Of a DNA stretch of 28,837 bases, positions 1 to 7,254 are shown in pieces. Position 1 is the first letter of the stretch; each line of letters starts with the position of its first letter. Source of the DNA: Promethearchaeota archaeon (GTDB taxonomy: Archaea > Asgardarchaeota > Lokiarchaeia > Sigynarchaeales > SOKP01); assembly GCA_004524515.1 (NCBI GenBank), contig SDNV01000019.1, forward strand, positions 1 through 28,837, written 5' to 3'. The notes below the pieces were generated by a model. That model saw nothing but the letters and a program-made list of their open reading frames with translations, ran no database searches and had not been told where the DNA came from. The position numbers and the translations under genes are program-made.

Positions 1-2
1 CT

Positions 3-365
3 GCGGCAAATCATTTAGGGTATTTGAAGGATAAAAGAGCTACAAATCTTTTTCTAAAAGCCTTGAAATCGGAAAAAGAACCAATAGTTATTAATAGGAT
101 TATTGAAGCAATGGGCGAAATAGGAGATGTGAGAACTACTATGTTTATCATTGATATTTTAAAGAAACAACTCGATTTACCCGAGGATTCACAGGATAAG
201 CAGAGAATTTTCCTCATAATTGAAAGTTTGATGAAAATCGGGGATAAAAGGGCGCTTGAACATTTAGGGATTTTATTAGATTCCTGTGATTCAGATATCG
301 TAAAGTTAACCGAACAAGCTTTTGAGTGTATTGATCCAAAATGGAAAGAAAATATTAAAAATTAA
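3..365 (+). CDS. HEAT-repeat protein, C-terminal fragment (cut by window edge)
   Basis: The reading frame is open to the left edge of the window, so this is the end of a larger gene. The TTG at 24 is an internal Leu codon rather than a convincing start, because the frame before it reads like the end of another repeat helix (HLGYLKDKRA). The visible 120 residues form two or three helical pairs of the HEAT/PBS-lyase type, each with a pattern like EAMGEIGDVRT or ESLMKIGDKRA (helix, Gly, Asp, Lys/Arg, Ala). Such repeats build curved protein-binding scaffolds; nothing here points to an enzyme. The gene ends about 60 bases before the glutaredoxin-like gene. Family assignment is good; partner and function are unknown. 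Confidence 0.75.
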   Translation, partial: AANHLGYLKDKRATNLFLKALKSEKEPIVINRIIEAMGEIGDVRTTMFIIDILKKQLDLPEDSQDKQRIFLIIESLMKIGDKRALEHLGILLDSCDSDIVKLTEQAFECIDPKWKENIKN

Positions 366-423
366 ATAAATAAGCTGTATTAAGACTAATTGAGAGATCT
401 AAATAATAGGGAGAAAAATTATT

Positions 424-741
424 ATGTCAGAGCAAGAATTTTTAGATCCCCTTTTTACTAAAGTTGAAGGGAAAAACAACAAACAAGATATTCAGATTTT
501 TACATTAAGTACGTGTATGTGGTGTAAGAAATGCAAACGATATTTAAGTGATAAAGATGTTCAATATAAATACATTGATGTAGATCGAATTCAACCTAGT
601 CAAAAGGCAAGGATAATGGAATTTTTAAGAAAAAATTATCAAGAACGGATCTCATATCCTTTTCTTATATGTGATGGAAAAGCAATAGTGGGTTATGACC
701 CTAACAAATATGATGAAATGATAAAAACGGGGGGGAATTAA
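424..741 (+). CDS. Glutaredoxin/thioredoxin-fold protein with CMWC motif
   Basis: A 105-residue soluble thiol-disulfide protein. After a 22-residue N-terminal tail comes the first beta strand (QDIQIFTLST), then the redox motif C31-M-W-C34, with an extra Cys at 37 on the same helix. A cis-proline at about P79 (ISYPFLICDGK) and the following GY fit the glutaredoxin/NrdH fold, including the substrate-binding face. It starts at ATG 424, closely following a purine-rich GGGAGAAA stretch. One base separates its stop from the start of the FTR chain, so the two are co-transcribed and probably work as donor and acceptor: FTR would reduce this protein with electrons from ferredoxin. The substrate is unknown. 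Confidence 0.85.
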   Translation: MSEQEFLDPLFTKVEGKNNKQDIQIFTLSTCMWCKKCKRYLSDKDVQYKYIDVDRIQPSQKARIMEFLRKNYQERISYPFLICDGKAIVGYDPNKYDEMIKTGGN

Positions 742-742
742 C

Positions 743-1108
743 TTGAATATGGAAACAGAAGAAGGTATGTTAGAATATTGTAAACAAGTGGCTAATAAAA
801 ATAACTGGATTCTAAATAAGGATGATCAAACACTCAATGATTTATTAGTTGGATTAGTGGATAATAAAAAAAAAATGGGATATCAGAGTTGTCCTTGTAG
901 ACTAGCGTGTGGTAAAAGAGAATTAGATCGAGATTTAATATGTCCCTGTGATTATGCTCAAAAGGATGTTCCTGAGTATGGAGCATGCTATTGCAATTTA
1001 TATATGCGAAAAGATTATTATGAAAGCATCGGAAAAAAATACGTGAAAGTACCTGAAAGACGTCCCGTTGAAAAAGAAAACGCTGCGTTAGAATACCTAA
1101 ACCTATAG
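743..1108 (+). CDS. Ferredoxin:thioredoxin reductase catalytic (beta) chain
   Basis: A 121-residue FTR catalytic chain, which uses a [4Fe-4S] cluster next to an active-site disulfide to pass single electrons from ferredoxin to a thioredoxin-like partner. The Cys layout is the family signature: C50-P-C52, C67-P-C69, then C82-Y-C84. By comparison with plant FTR the four cluster ligands and the C52/C84 disulfide are all present, but the His between the last two cysteines of the plant enzyme is Tyr83 here. No variable (alpha) chain is seen nearby, as is usual for archaeal and anaerobe homologues. Start is TTG 743, seven bases after a run of seven Gs (729-735); ATG 749 is an alternative. It follows the glutaredoxin gene by one base. 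Confidence 0.9.
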   Translation: MNMETEEGMLEYCKQVANKNNWILNKDDQTLNDLLVGLVDNKKKMGYQSCPCRLACGKRELDRDLICPCDYAQKDVPEYGACYCNLYMRKDYYESIGKKYVKVPERRPVEKENAALEYLNL

Positions 1109-1250
1109 GTATAAAAATTGTTATTATCACTTTATTTTTATTTTATTTTTTCAGATTTCTAAGAAATTAACTACTAACTTAATCATACCTTACTTCATTA
1201 TTTTTAATAATTTTTAATATCATAATTGCCAATAAAGTTAAATTCAATAT

Positions 1251-1259
1251 TTTATAAAG
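1251..1259 (+). promoter_or_regulatory. TATA-like box for the 53-residue ORF
   Basis: TTTATAAAG lies 37-45 bases upstream of the ATG at 1296, in a T-rich gap after the FTR gene. Archaeal transcription would start about 25 bases downstream, giving a short leader before the ATG. Inference from sequence only. Confidence 0.4.
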
Positions 1260-1295
1260 CTAATTTTTATTTATAGGATTATCCTAATTTTTATT

Positions 1296-1457
1296 ATGCC
1301 AGAAAAAGAATGGACTGAAGAAGAACTAGACGAAGAAATAGAAAAAGCTCTTAAGGCTGATGAAGGAAAAAAAGATCATTGTGGTACTGCTCTACCAACT
1401 AGTAAAGAAGTCGGGATTCAAAGAACTGATGTAAAATTAAAAAAAGATAAAAAATAA
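1296..1457 (+). CDS. Small acidic protein of 53 residues with one Cys, unknown
   Basis: A short gene between the FTR chain and the Hdr-like pair. It starts at ATG 1296 behind a TATA-like box and ends at TAA 1455. The first half is a very acidic amphipathic helix (about residues 3-26, rich in Glu and Lys); the middle carries HCGTALPTSK with the only Cys at 29; the tail is Lys-rich. There is no signal peptide or membrane segment. The charge pattern and stop-flanked, promoter-preceded position suggest a real gene, but no family is recognised. It could be a small regulator or electron-transfer accessory protein of the neighbouring Fe-S/thiol genes; that is a guess. Confidence 0.55.
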   Translation: MPEKEWTEEELDEEIEKALKADEGKKDHCGTALPTSKEVGIQRTDVKLKKDKK

Positions 1458-1527
1458 TAAATCCTTATTTTTTTTCTATTATTTTTATTTTAAAGAGATA
1501 CTTTTTTTTAAATTAAGGTGTATTTCA

Positions 1528-2520
1528 ATGGGAGACTATTTAAAATATCCTAAAGACAGAAAGAAATATCCAACTGACGAAATAGATCCTCACCATTTTT
1601 ATAGTGATGAGGAAGTCCGAGAAATGATTAAAAATTATGATGAATTAAAATTTAAGCAAGAGGACTATTTAAAACTCTATAACTGTGTTCATTGCGGTTT
1701 ATGCGAAACAGAAATGGAACGCATTAAATTAAAAGAAAAATTTCTTTCTCAAGGGTTAACTCTTGAGGGACTCAAGGAAATGGGTGAATGTTTTCAAAAT
1801 TATAGAACACCCTATCCAACAAATAAAATGAGAATAAAAATTCCTGAGGGTATTCCTGAAAAATCTGACACTCTTTTTTTCATGGGGTGTTTATCCACCA
1901 TCAGAATTCCTAATTACACAGAACATTCTTTACATTATTTATTAAAACAAAAGATTGACTTTACGATTTTAGAAACAGAAATTTGTTGTGGATGGCCTTG
2001 GTTTGCATCGGGGTCAATGCGAGAATTTGAGGTATGTAAAAAAGAAAATATTGAAATTTTTCAGAACTATAAAAAGGTTATTTGCCTTTGTCCAGCATGT
2101 TATTTTCTATTTAATAAATATTATAAGCCCGAAATGAATTCTGACACTAATTTTGAATACATAATCGATTATTTAAAACCATCTGATTCATTAAAATCTG
2201 GCAATGTGGGAGTACAACACCTCTGTCAGTTAATTAATCGAGGCAGGGATGATGTTTCCGAAACCGTTGATATTCTTTTAAAAGAAAGTGGATATAATGT
2301 TTTAGAAATTCCACACTGGTGTTGTGGAGGAGGCTTGGGGTATATGCATAGAACAGATATTATCGACGGGGTTGCGAAAAAAAGGATGGAAGATTTTAAT
2401 AGGGAGGATCTAGATTTTGTAACCACCTATTGCGTAAGTTGTTGGTGGATATTAAGTAGATTTAGTAAGAAATGCAAAATTCGTCCAAAAGCTAAAGACA
2501 TTTTTGAATTACTCTTATGA
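1528..2520 (+). CDS. HdrB/HdrD-like protein with two CCG domains (copy 1)
   Basis: A 330-residue cytoplasmic iron-sulfur protein related to heterodisulfide reductase HdrB and the C-terminal half of HdrD. A short ferredoxin-like segment near residue 52 has only three cysteines (NCVHCGLCE). Two complete cysteine-rich CCG domains follow, each with a lone Cys, then CC-G, then C-x-x-C: MGC...ICCGWP...CPAC and HLC...WCCGGG...CVSC. In HdrB such domains bind the non-cubane [4Fe-4S] clusters that split disulfides. No HdrA or HdrC is visible, so the redox partner must be encoded elsewhere or be the neighbouring FTR/glutaredoxin system. It overlaps copy 2 by four bases (ATGA), which indicates translational coupling. 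Specific substrate not determinable. Confidence 0.85.
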   Translation: MGDYLKYPKDRKKYPTDEIDPHHFYSDEEVREMIKNYDELKFKQEDYLKLYNCVHCGLCETEMERIKLKEKFLSQGLTLEGLKEMGECFQNYRTPYPTNKMRIKIPEGIPEKSDTLFFMGCLSTIRIPNYTEHSLHYLLKQKIDFTILETEICCGWPWFASGSMREFEVCKKENIEIFQNYKKVICLCPACYFLFNKYYKPEMNSDTNFEYIIDYLKPSDSLKSGNVGVQHLCQLINRGRDDVSETVDILLKESGYNVLEIPHWCCGGGLGYMHRTDIIDGVAKKRMEDFNREDLDFVTTYCVSCWWILSRFSKKCKIRPKAKDIFELLL

Positions 2521-3527
2521 ATGACATTGGAAAAGAAGATTTTTACTGTCCTTGTCGTGAAGCAGATCCAGACCACTTCATAAATAATGAAGAAGTGAAA
2601 TGGCTCATCGAAAATCAAGACAAATATACTTTTAAACAAAAAGATTACTTAAGAATTTACAACTGCATCCATTGTAATGATTGCGGTACTTCTGAAGAGA
2701 GGTTTGTTTTAAAAGAGAAATTTTTAGACGATGGAGGAAAAATTGAGGGCTTAAAAAATACAATCGATACTCTAGAAACTTATGGTACCCCATTTTCGAA
2801 AAATAAAAGTCGGGTAAGAATCCCCGAAAAAATTCCTAAAAAATCAGATACTCTATTATATCTTGGATGTTTTACTACCGTGAAGACCCCGATTTATGCG
2901 GAAAATCTAATAAAATACTTGCTAAATAAAAAGATAGACTTCACTCTCTTAGAACAAGAAATATGCTGCGGGTATCCAATTTTATGTAATGGAGCAATAG
3001 ACACGTATCATAAACTGGTTAACAAAAATAGAAAAATTTTAGAGGAGCAAGGATATAAAAAAATAATTACGGCTTGTCCAAGTTGCTATATGGTATTCAA
3101 AAAAGAATTTAGGATAAAGGATTTAGAAATAAAGTATTTTACAGAATATCTTTCCCCTACCGAGATTAAAAAATCAGGAAATTTGATCATACAACATGCA
3201 TGTCCTCTTAGAAATGGAGAGATTCCGGGAATAGTGGAAAATTTAGAAAATTTATATAAAAGGAGTGGATACAACGTACTTACCGAGATTCCGAAAAAAT
3301 GCTGTGGTGGGGGAGTAGGTCATCAACTTAGAACGGATATCATTGAAACTATTGCGTTAAAGAGAATGGAGGATTTTAAATTGGACAATGAATATTCAGA
3401 AAAAATTGATGAGGAAAACAGCTTTATCACAACATATTGTCCAGATGCTTATTGGATTTTAAAGGTATACGGACGGAAAAAGAAGATTCCTCTTAAATTA
3501 AAAGATATGTGTGAATTACTCTTATAA
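2517..3527 (+). CDS. HdrB/HdrD-like protein with two CCG domains (copy 2, one Cys lost)
   Basis: A 336-residue paralogue of the preceding gene, alike over its whole length: same N-terminal motif (DHFINNEEV against HHFYSDEEV), same three-Cys segment (NCIHCNDCG), same end (ELLL). The first CCG domain is complete (LGC...ICCGYP...CPSC). In the second, the final C-x-x-C reads CPDA, so one ligand of the second cluster is missing. The pair therefore looks like a tandem duplication in which copy 2 has changed or lost one of its two non-cubane clusters, perhaps to become a structural or differently tuned partner. Starts with ATG overlapping the stop of copy 1. Confidence 0.85.
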   Translation: MNDIGKEDFYCPCREADPDHFINNEEVKWLIENQDKYTFKQKDYLRIYNCIHCNDCGTSEERFVLKEKFLDDGGKIEGLKNTIDTLETYGTPFSKNKSRVRIPEKIPKKSDTLLYLGCFTTVKTPIYAENLIKYLLNKKIDFTLLEQEICCGYPILCNGAIDTYHKLVNKNRKILEEQGYKKIITACPSCYMVFKKEFRIKDLEIKYFTEYLSPTEIKKSGNLIIQHACPLRNGEIPGIVENLENLYKRSGYNVLTEIPKKCCGGGVGHQLRTDIIETIALKRMEDFKLDNEYSEKIDEENSFITTYCPDAYWILKVYGRKKKIPLKLKDMCELLL

Positions 3528-3530
3528 CTA

Positions 3531-4382
3531 CTATTTTAATAGGTTAGGAATATCCCATGGTGAATCTGCAATAAGAGCTCCCGCGTTTTTTAAAGCTTTA
3601 ATCTTTCCTTGAGCAGTTCCAAAATCCCCTGAAATGATAGCTCCTGCATGACCCATTCTTTTTCCTTCTGGAGCACTTTTTCCAGCAATATAGGCAATGA
3701 CTGGTTTGGACACATTATTTTTAATAAATTCAGCGGCTTTTTCCTCTTCATCACTTCCTATTTCTCCTATCAGCACGATTTTTTTCGTATTAGGCTCGTT
3801 TGAGTAGTATTCTAACGCTTCAACCATAGTTTTCCCTCTAACGGGATCTCCTCCAATCCCGACGTATGCTGATACTCCTATCCCCGCATTACCAATAGCT
3901 TTCGTGATCTCATAGGAAAGAGTACCGCTTTTTGAAATCACAGCAATATCTCCAAATTGACACATGTCGCTGGGCATAATTCCGAGCTTAATTTTTTCAG
4001 GTATCATCATTCCCGGAGAATTAGGACCAAGAAGATGTAAATTTCTTTTTTGAGCCATCTCAACTAGCCTCAAAATATCAAGGATAGGAACGTTTTCAGT
4101 TATTATACAAGTCATTATAATACCCGAGGTTAAACTTTCCTTTACAGCTTCAAAGGTAAATTTAGCGGGTACAAAAACAATACTAGTATCACAACCGGTT
4201 TCTCGGACTGCCTCTTCAACAGAATTAAAAACTGGAACTCCATAAACTTCTTGTCCTCCTTTTTTGGGTGTGACTCCCGCAACAATATTAGTTCCATAAT
4301 CTAACATTAATTTAGTATGAAATACTCCTTGATTTCCAGTGATTCCCTGAATAACTACTCTGGATTTTTCATTAATATACAT
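3531..4382 (-). CDS. sucD: Succinyl-CoA ligase (ADP-forming) alpha subunit
   Basis: The alpha subunit binds CoA and carries the phosphohistidine of succinyl-CoA synthetase (succinyl-CoA + ADP + Pi to succinate + CoA + ATP, reversible). Seen in the sequence: the CoA-binding Rossmann N-terminus GITGNQGVFHT, the loop GPNSPGMM (usually GPNCPG, so the Cys is Ser here), and the active-site loop GHAGAIISG with the phosphorylated His. Full length for the family. ATG 4382 is preferred as start: it lies one base after the sucC stop with AGGTG six bases upstream. GTG 4391, three codons earlier and overlapping sucC, is possible. Transcribed with sucC; its end is only a few bases from the convergent Hdr-like gene. 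Confidence 0.93.
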   Translation of the reverse strand: MYINEKSRVVIQGITGNQGVFHTKLMLDYGTNIVAGVTPKKGGQEVYGVPVFNSVEEAVRETGCDTSIVFVPAKFTFEAVKESLTSGIIMTCIITENVPILDILRLVEMAQKRNLHLLGPNSPGMMIPEKIKLGIMPSDMCQFGDIAVISKSGTLSYEITKAIGNAGIGVSAYVGIGGDPVRGKTMVEALEYYSNEPNTKKIVLIGEIGSDEEEKAAEFIKNNVSKPVIAYIAGKSAPEGKRMGHAGAIISGDFGTAQGKIKALKNAGALIADSPWDIPNLLK

Positions 4383-4383
4383 A

Positions 4384-5508
4384 TTATGCACCTAATACTT
4401 CTTTTACTTTATTAACCGCTTGCATTACATCTTGGTAGGCATTAATCCCCGCATTCTCCAAAATCTCTATCCCTTCTTTTTCCTTTGTCCCTGTTAACCT
4501 GATAACCATAGGGGGAGCATCAGAAAAATCGCGAAGTGCTTGAAGAATTGCTTCTGCTACGATATCACATCGAGTTATTCCTCCAAAAATGTTAATCAAA
4601 ACGCATTTTGGATTTAATTTAATAATTAATTTAAGTGCTTTATATACACGATCTTTACTGGCTCCACCTCCGACATCCAAAAAATTAGCAGGTCTTAATC
4701 CTAGCTGAGATAATACATCTAAAAGAGCCATAGTCAATCCTGCACCATTCGCTAATATTCCAATTTCCCCTTTTAGTTCTACAAATGAGAATCCCGCGTT
4801 TTTAGCTAGCTTTTCTAAATCAGAAAGCTTTTTTTCCTGTAATTTTTTAATGAAAGGTTGGCGAAATTCCGCATCATCATCTACAATCATCTTCCCATCA
4901 ACAGCAATTAAACCTGAGGATGTTAACACTAAAGGATTAATCTCGACTAATTGAGCTTCAGCACCGATGGTGATATCCCATAATTTTAAAAAAATATCAA
5001 CAGCAGAATCTATCACTTGGTTGTCAAAATCTAATTGTTCCACAACTTTTTTAGCAAGTTCTATTTTTAAACCTTCGGATAGGGAAAAACTTTCTTTAAT
5101 TATCGCTTCTGGATGTGTTTTGGCAACCTCTTCAATATCAATTCCTCCTTCTTTGCTAGCTATTAAATAAAATTGTCTTTTAGATGCATCCAAAGCTATT
5201 GAACAATAAAACTCTTTTTCAATAGAAACCAATTCTTCAATTAAAATCGCTTCTACTTGGAATCCTCCAACTTCTTTTTTAAAAAATTGCCTGCATAATG
5301 AAATTGCTTCTTCTTCATTTTGGGCAATTTTAATTAATCCCGCTTTTTTCCTGCTTCCAATCGCAATCTGTGATTTAATTATAGCAGGATATTCGAACTT
5401 ACTAATCTTAAAATCTATTTCCTCTTTCTTATTAATAATTATATTATTAGCAAGAGGTATTCCATATTTAGCAAATATTTCTTTACTTTCGTATTCAAGT
5501 AGTCGAAT
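4384..5508 (-). CDS. sucC: Succinyl-CoA ligase beta subunit, apparent ATT start
   Basis: The beta subunit is an ATP-grasp protein that holds the nucleotide and forms the active site with SucD. The C-terminal ligase domain is typical (EINPLVLTSSGLIAVDGK, NIFGGITRCDIVAEA). The first ATG/GTG/TTG in frame, TTG 5232, would remove the ATP-grasp N-terminus, yet the frame upstream clearly encodes it: LLEYESKEIFAKYGIPLANN, then YPAIIKSQIAIGSRKKAG, then VEAILIEELVSIEKEFY. The frame stays open to a TGA at 5527-5529, and the only near-cognate start is ATT at 5506-5508, a few bases after AAGGCG. With it the protein has 374 residues, normal for SucC. The usual GGRGKAGG nucleotide loop is GSRKKAGL here, a notable deviation. 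Identification is certain; the start is inferred. Confidence 0.85.
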   Translation of the reverse strand: MRLLEYESKEIFAKYGIPLANNIIINKKEEIDFKISKFEYPAIIKSQIAIGSRKKAGLIKIAQNEEEAISLCRQFFKKEVGGFQVEAILIEELVSIEKEFYCSIALDASKRQFYLIASKEGGIDIEEVAKTHPEAIIKESFSLSEGLKIELAKKVVEQLDFDNQVIDSAVDIFLKLWDITIGAEAQLVEINPLVLTSSGLIAVDGKMIVDDDAEFRQPFIKKLQEKKLSDLEKLAKNAGFSFVELKGEIGILANGAGLTMALLDVLSQLGLRPANFLDVGGGASKDRVYKALKLIIKLNPKCVLINIFGGITRCDIVAEAILQALRDFSDAPPMVIRLTGTKEKEGIEILENAGINAYQDVMQAVNKVKEVLGA

Positions 5509-5815
5509 TTTACACGCCTTTTCAGTTCAATTAAAAATAAAATTTAATTTGATTAATTAAACTTTTTATTAATATTATGACTTCTTGGGGGAAATTTCTT
5601 TAATATTTTTTTAACAATTGTTATAAAAAGAACTATTTAGATCAACTCCATCGAAACTATTTTGACTGAAGCAAAAAGATTCATTAATTATTTGAGGATT
5701 ACTAAATATAAAAATAATTTTTTAAGTCCATGAAATATATTTAAGAAATATAGAAGGTCTAGATTAGAAAAATCTTTAGGATCCTATTACAGGTTAATGA
5801 GAATGAGATCTTCGC
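5509..5815. promoter_or_regulatory. Divergent promoter region between sucC and fumC
   Basis: About 300 very AT-rich bases between the divergent TCA genes. A TATA-like ATATATTTAAG at 5735-5745 faces fumC and would give a leader of about 50 bases. AT-rich candidates for sucC lie around 5530-5560. No gene, tRNA or repeat was found; three short ATG frames near 5797-5805 close quickly. Confidence 0.45.
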
Positions 5816-7240
5816 TTGAATCGAAAAAAAAAATTTAGTGTATCTATCTTGAATAAAAAATTCCGTAGAGAAAAAGATGTTTTAGGTGAATTAGAAATCC
5901 CTATTAATGCATATTGGGGAATTAACACTCAAAGAGCCATTCAAAATTTTCAAATTAGTAATAAAACATTTCCACGCATTTTTATCACATCTTTAGCTGA
6001 GGTTAAGAAGGCTTGCTTAATGGCAAATTTAGAGCTTGAATTAATTGGACCGGATATAGGTAAGGCTGTTCTTCAAGTATTAAAGGAATTATTAGAAGAT
6101 GGAAAATACCATGATCAATTTCCGGTTGATGTTTTCCAAACTGGCTCAGGTACTCAAACCAACATGAATATGAATGAAGTATTAGCAAACAGAGCAAATG
6201 AAATTTTAGGATTTCCATTGGGTAAAAAACATCCGGTTCATCCAAATGATCACATCAATAAATGTCAATCTTCAAATGATGTTATTCCCACAACTATGCA
6301 TATTTCTGCACTCCATATGTTAAAACAAAAACTAATCCCTAACTTAGAAAAAATAATCTCAATTTTAAATAAAAAGGTTAAAGAATATAAGGACATCATT
6401 AAAGTAGGGAGAACTCATTTGCAGGATGCAGTTCCGATTCCACTTGGGTTAGAATTTGAGGTCTATTTGACACAAATAAAAATTCAAAAAAAAAGACTAG
6501 AACAAGATTTTCAAGAATTATGTAATGTTCCTTTGGGAGGAACAGCTCTAGGTACAGGAATTAATGCTCATAAAGATTTTTCTTCAAAGGCCGTAAGTAT
6601 ACTTTCTGAAATTACAGGATTTTCTATTAAACTTAATCCAACTTTGGCTGAAGGAATTGCATCTCATAGCACTTTAGTCAATTTAAGTGGGACTTTACGT
6701 CTTTTGGCATTAGCTCTAATGAAAATGGCAAATGATATTCGTTGGATGGCAAGTGGTCCTAGAGCAGGGCTATCTGAATTAATCATACCCGAGAACGAGC
6801 CTGGATCGTCAATAATGCCGGGTAAAGTAAACCCCACTCAGTCAGAAGCTCTTATCCAGGTCTGTTTACAAGTTTTTGGAAATGATTCTACAATTTCCCT
6901 TGCTGAAGGATATGGCAGCATCTTAGATTTAAATGTTTGTAAACCTGTGCTAATAGTAAATCTTATCGAATCAATCGAATTATTAACAAATGGGATAAAT
7001 TCTTTTACAGATAATTGCCTGAAAGAATTAAAACCAAATATAAAACAGATTAATTCCCAGTTGGAAAGGATGCTAATGATTGTTACTAACTTAAATCCAA
7101 TAATTGGATATGACAAGGCCTCAGAAATAGCTCAGAAGGCTTATAAAGAAAATAAAACAATAAAACAAGTTATAAAAGAATTGAATATTAAAATTAAAGG
7201 GGATCTGGATGAACTACTCGATCCAAAAAAAATGATATAG
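5816..7240 (+). CDS. fumC: Class II fumarate hydratase
   Basis: Interconverts fumarate and malate in the cytosol as a homotetramer without an iron-sulfur cluster. The motifs are those of class II fumarase: TGSGTQTNMNMNEV (about 109-122), the catalytic GRTHLQDAVP with H201, and the signature GSSIMPGKVNPTQSEAL (330-346), whose NPTQ(S/C)EA ending favours fumarase over aspartase. Length 474 is normal. The start is TTG 5816 with no clear ribosome site; TTG 5849, eleven codons later, would give an N-terminus (MNKKFRREKDVLGE) closer to that of other fumarases. It is followed after 14 bases by aconitase and is divergent from sucCD, forming part of a TCA block. Confidence 0.93.
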   Translation: MNRKKKFSVSILNKKFRREKDVLGELEIPINAYWGINTQRAIQNFQISNKTFPRIFITSLAEVKKACLMANLELELIGPDIGKAVLQVLKELLEDGKYHDQFPVDVFQTGSGTQTNMNMNEVLANRANEILGFPLGKKHPVHPNDHINKCQSSNDVIPTTMHISALHMLKQKLIPNLEKIISILNKKVKEYKDIIKVGRTHLQDAVPIPLGLEFEVYLTQIKIQKKRLEQDFQELCNVPLGGTALGTGINAHKDFSSKAVSILSEITGFSIKLNPTLAEGIASHSTLVNLSGTLRLLALALMKMANDIRWMASGPRAGLSELIIPENEPGSSIMPGKVNPTQSEALIQVCLQVFGNDSTISLAEGYGSILDLNVCKPVLIVNLIESIELLTNGINSFTDNCLKELKPNIKQINSQLERMLMIVTNLNPIIGYDKASEIAQKAYKENKTIKQVIKELNIKIKGDLDELLDPKKMI

Positions 7241-7254
7241 ATAAGTGATTTTAA

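Noticed and set aside
5024..5170. Plus-strand ORF inside sucC and other opposite-strand frames within known genes
   Set aside because: They are antisense shadows of well-identified genes and show no protein features of their own.
5816..7240. Aspartase instead of fumarase
   Set aside because: The ending of the signature, NPTQSEA, and the SGTQTNMNMNEV motif are those of class II fumarase.
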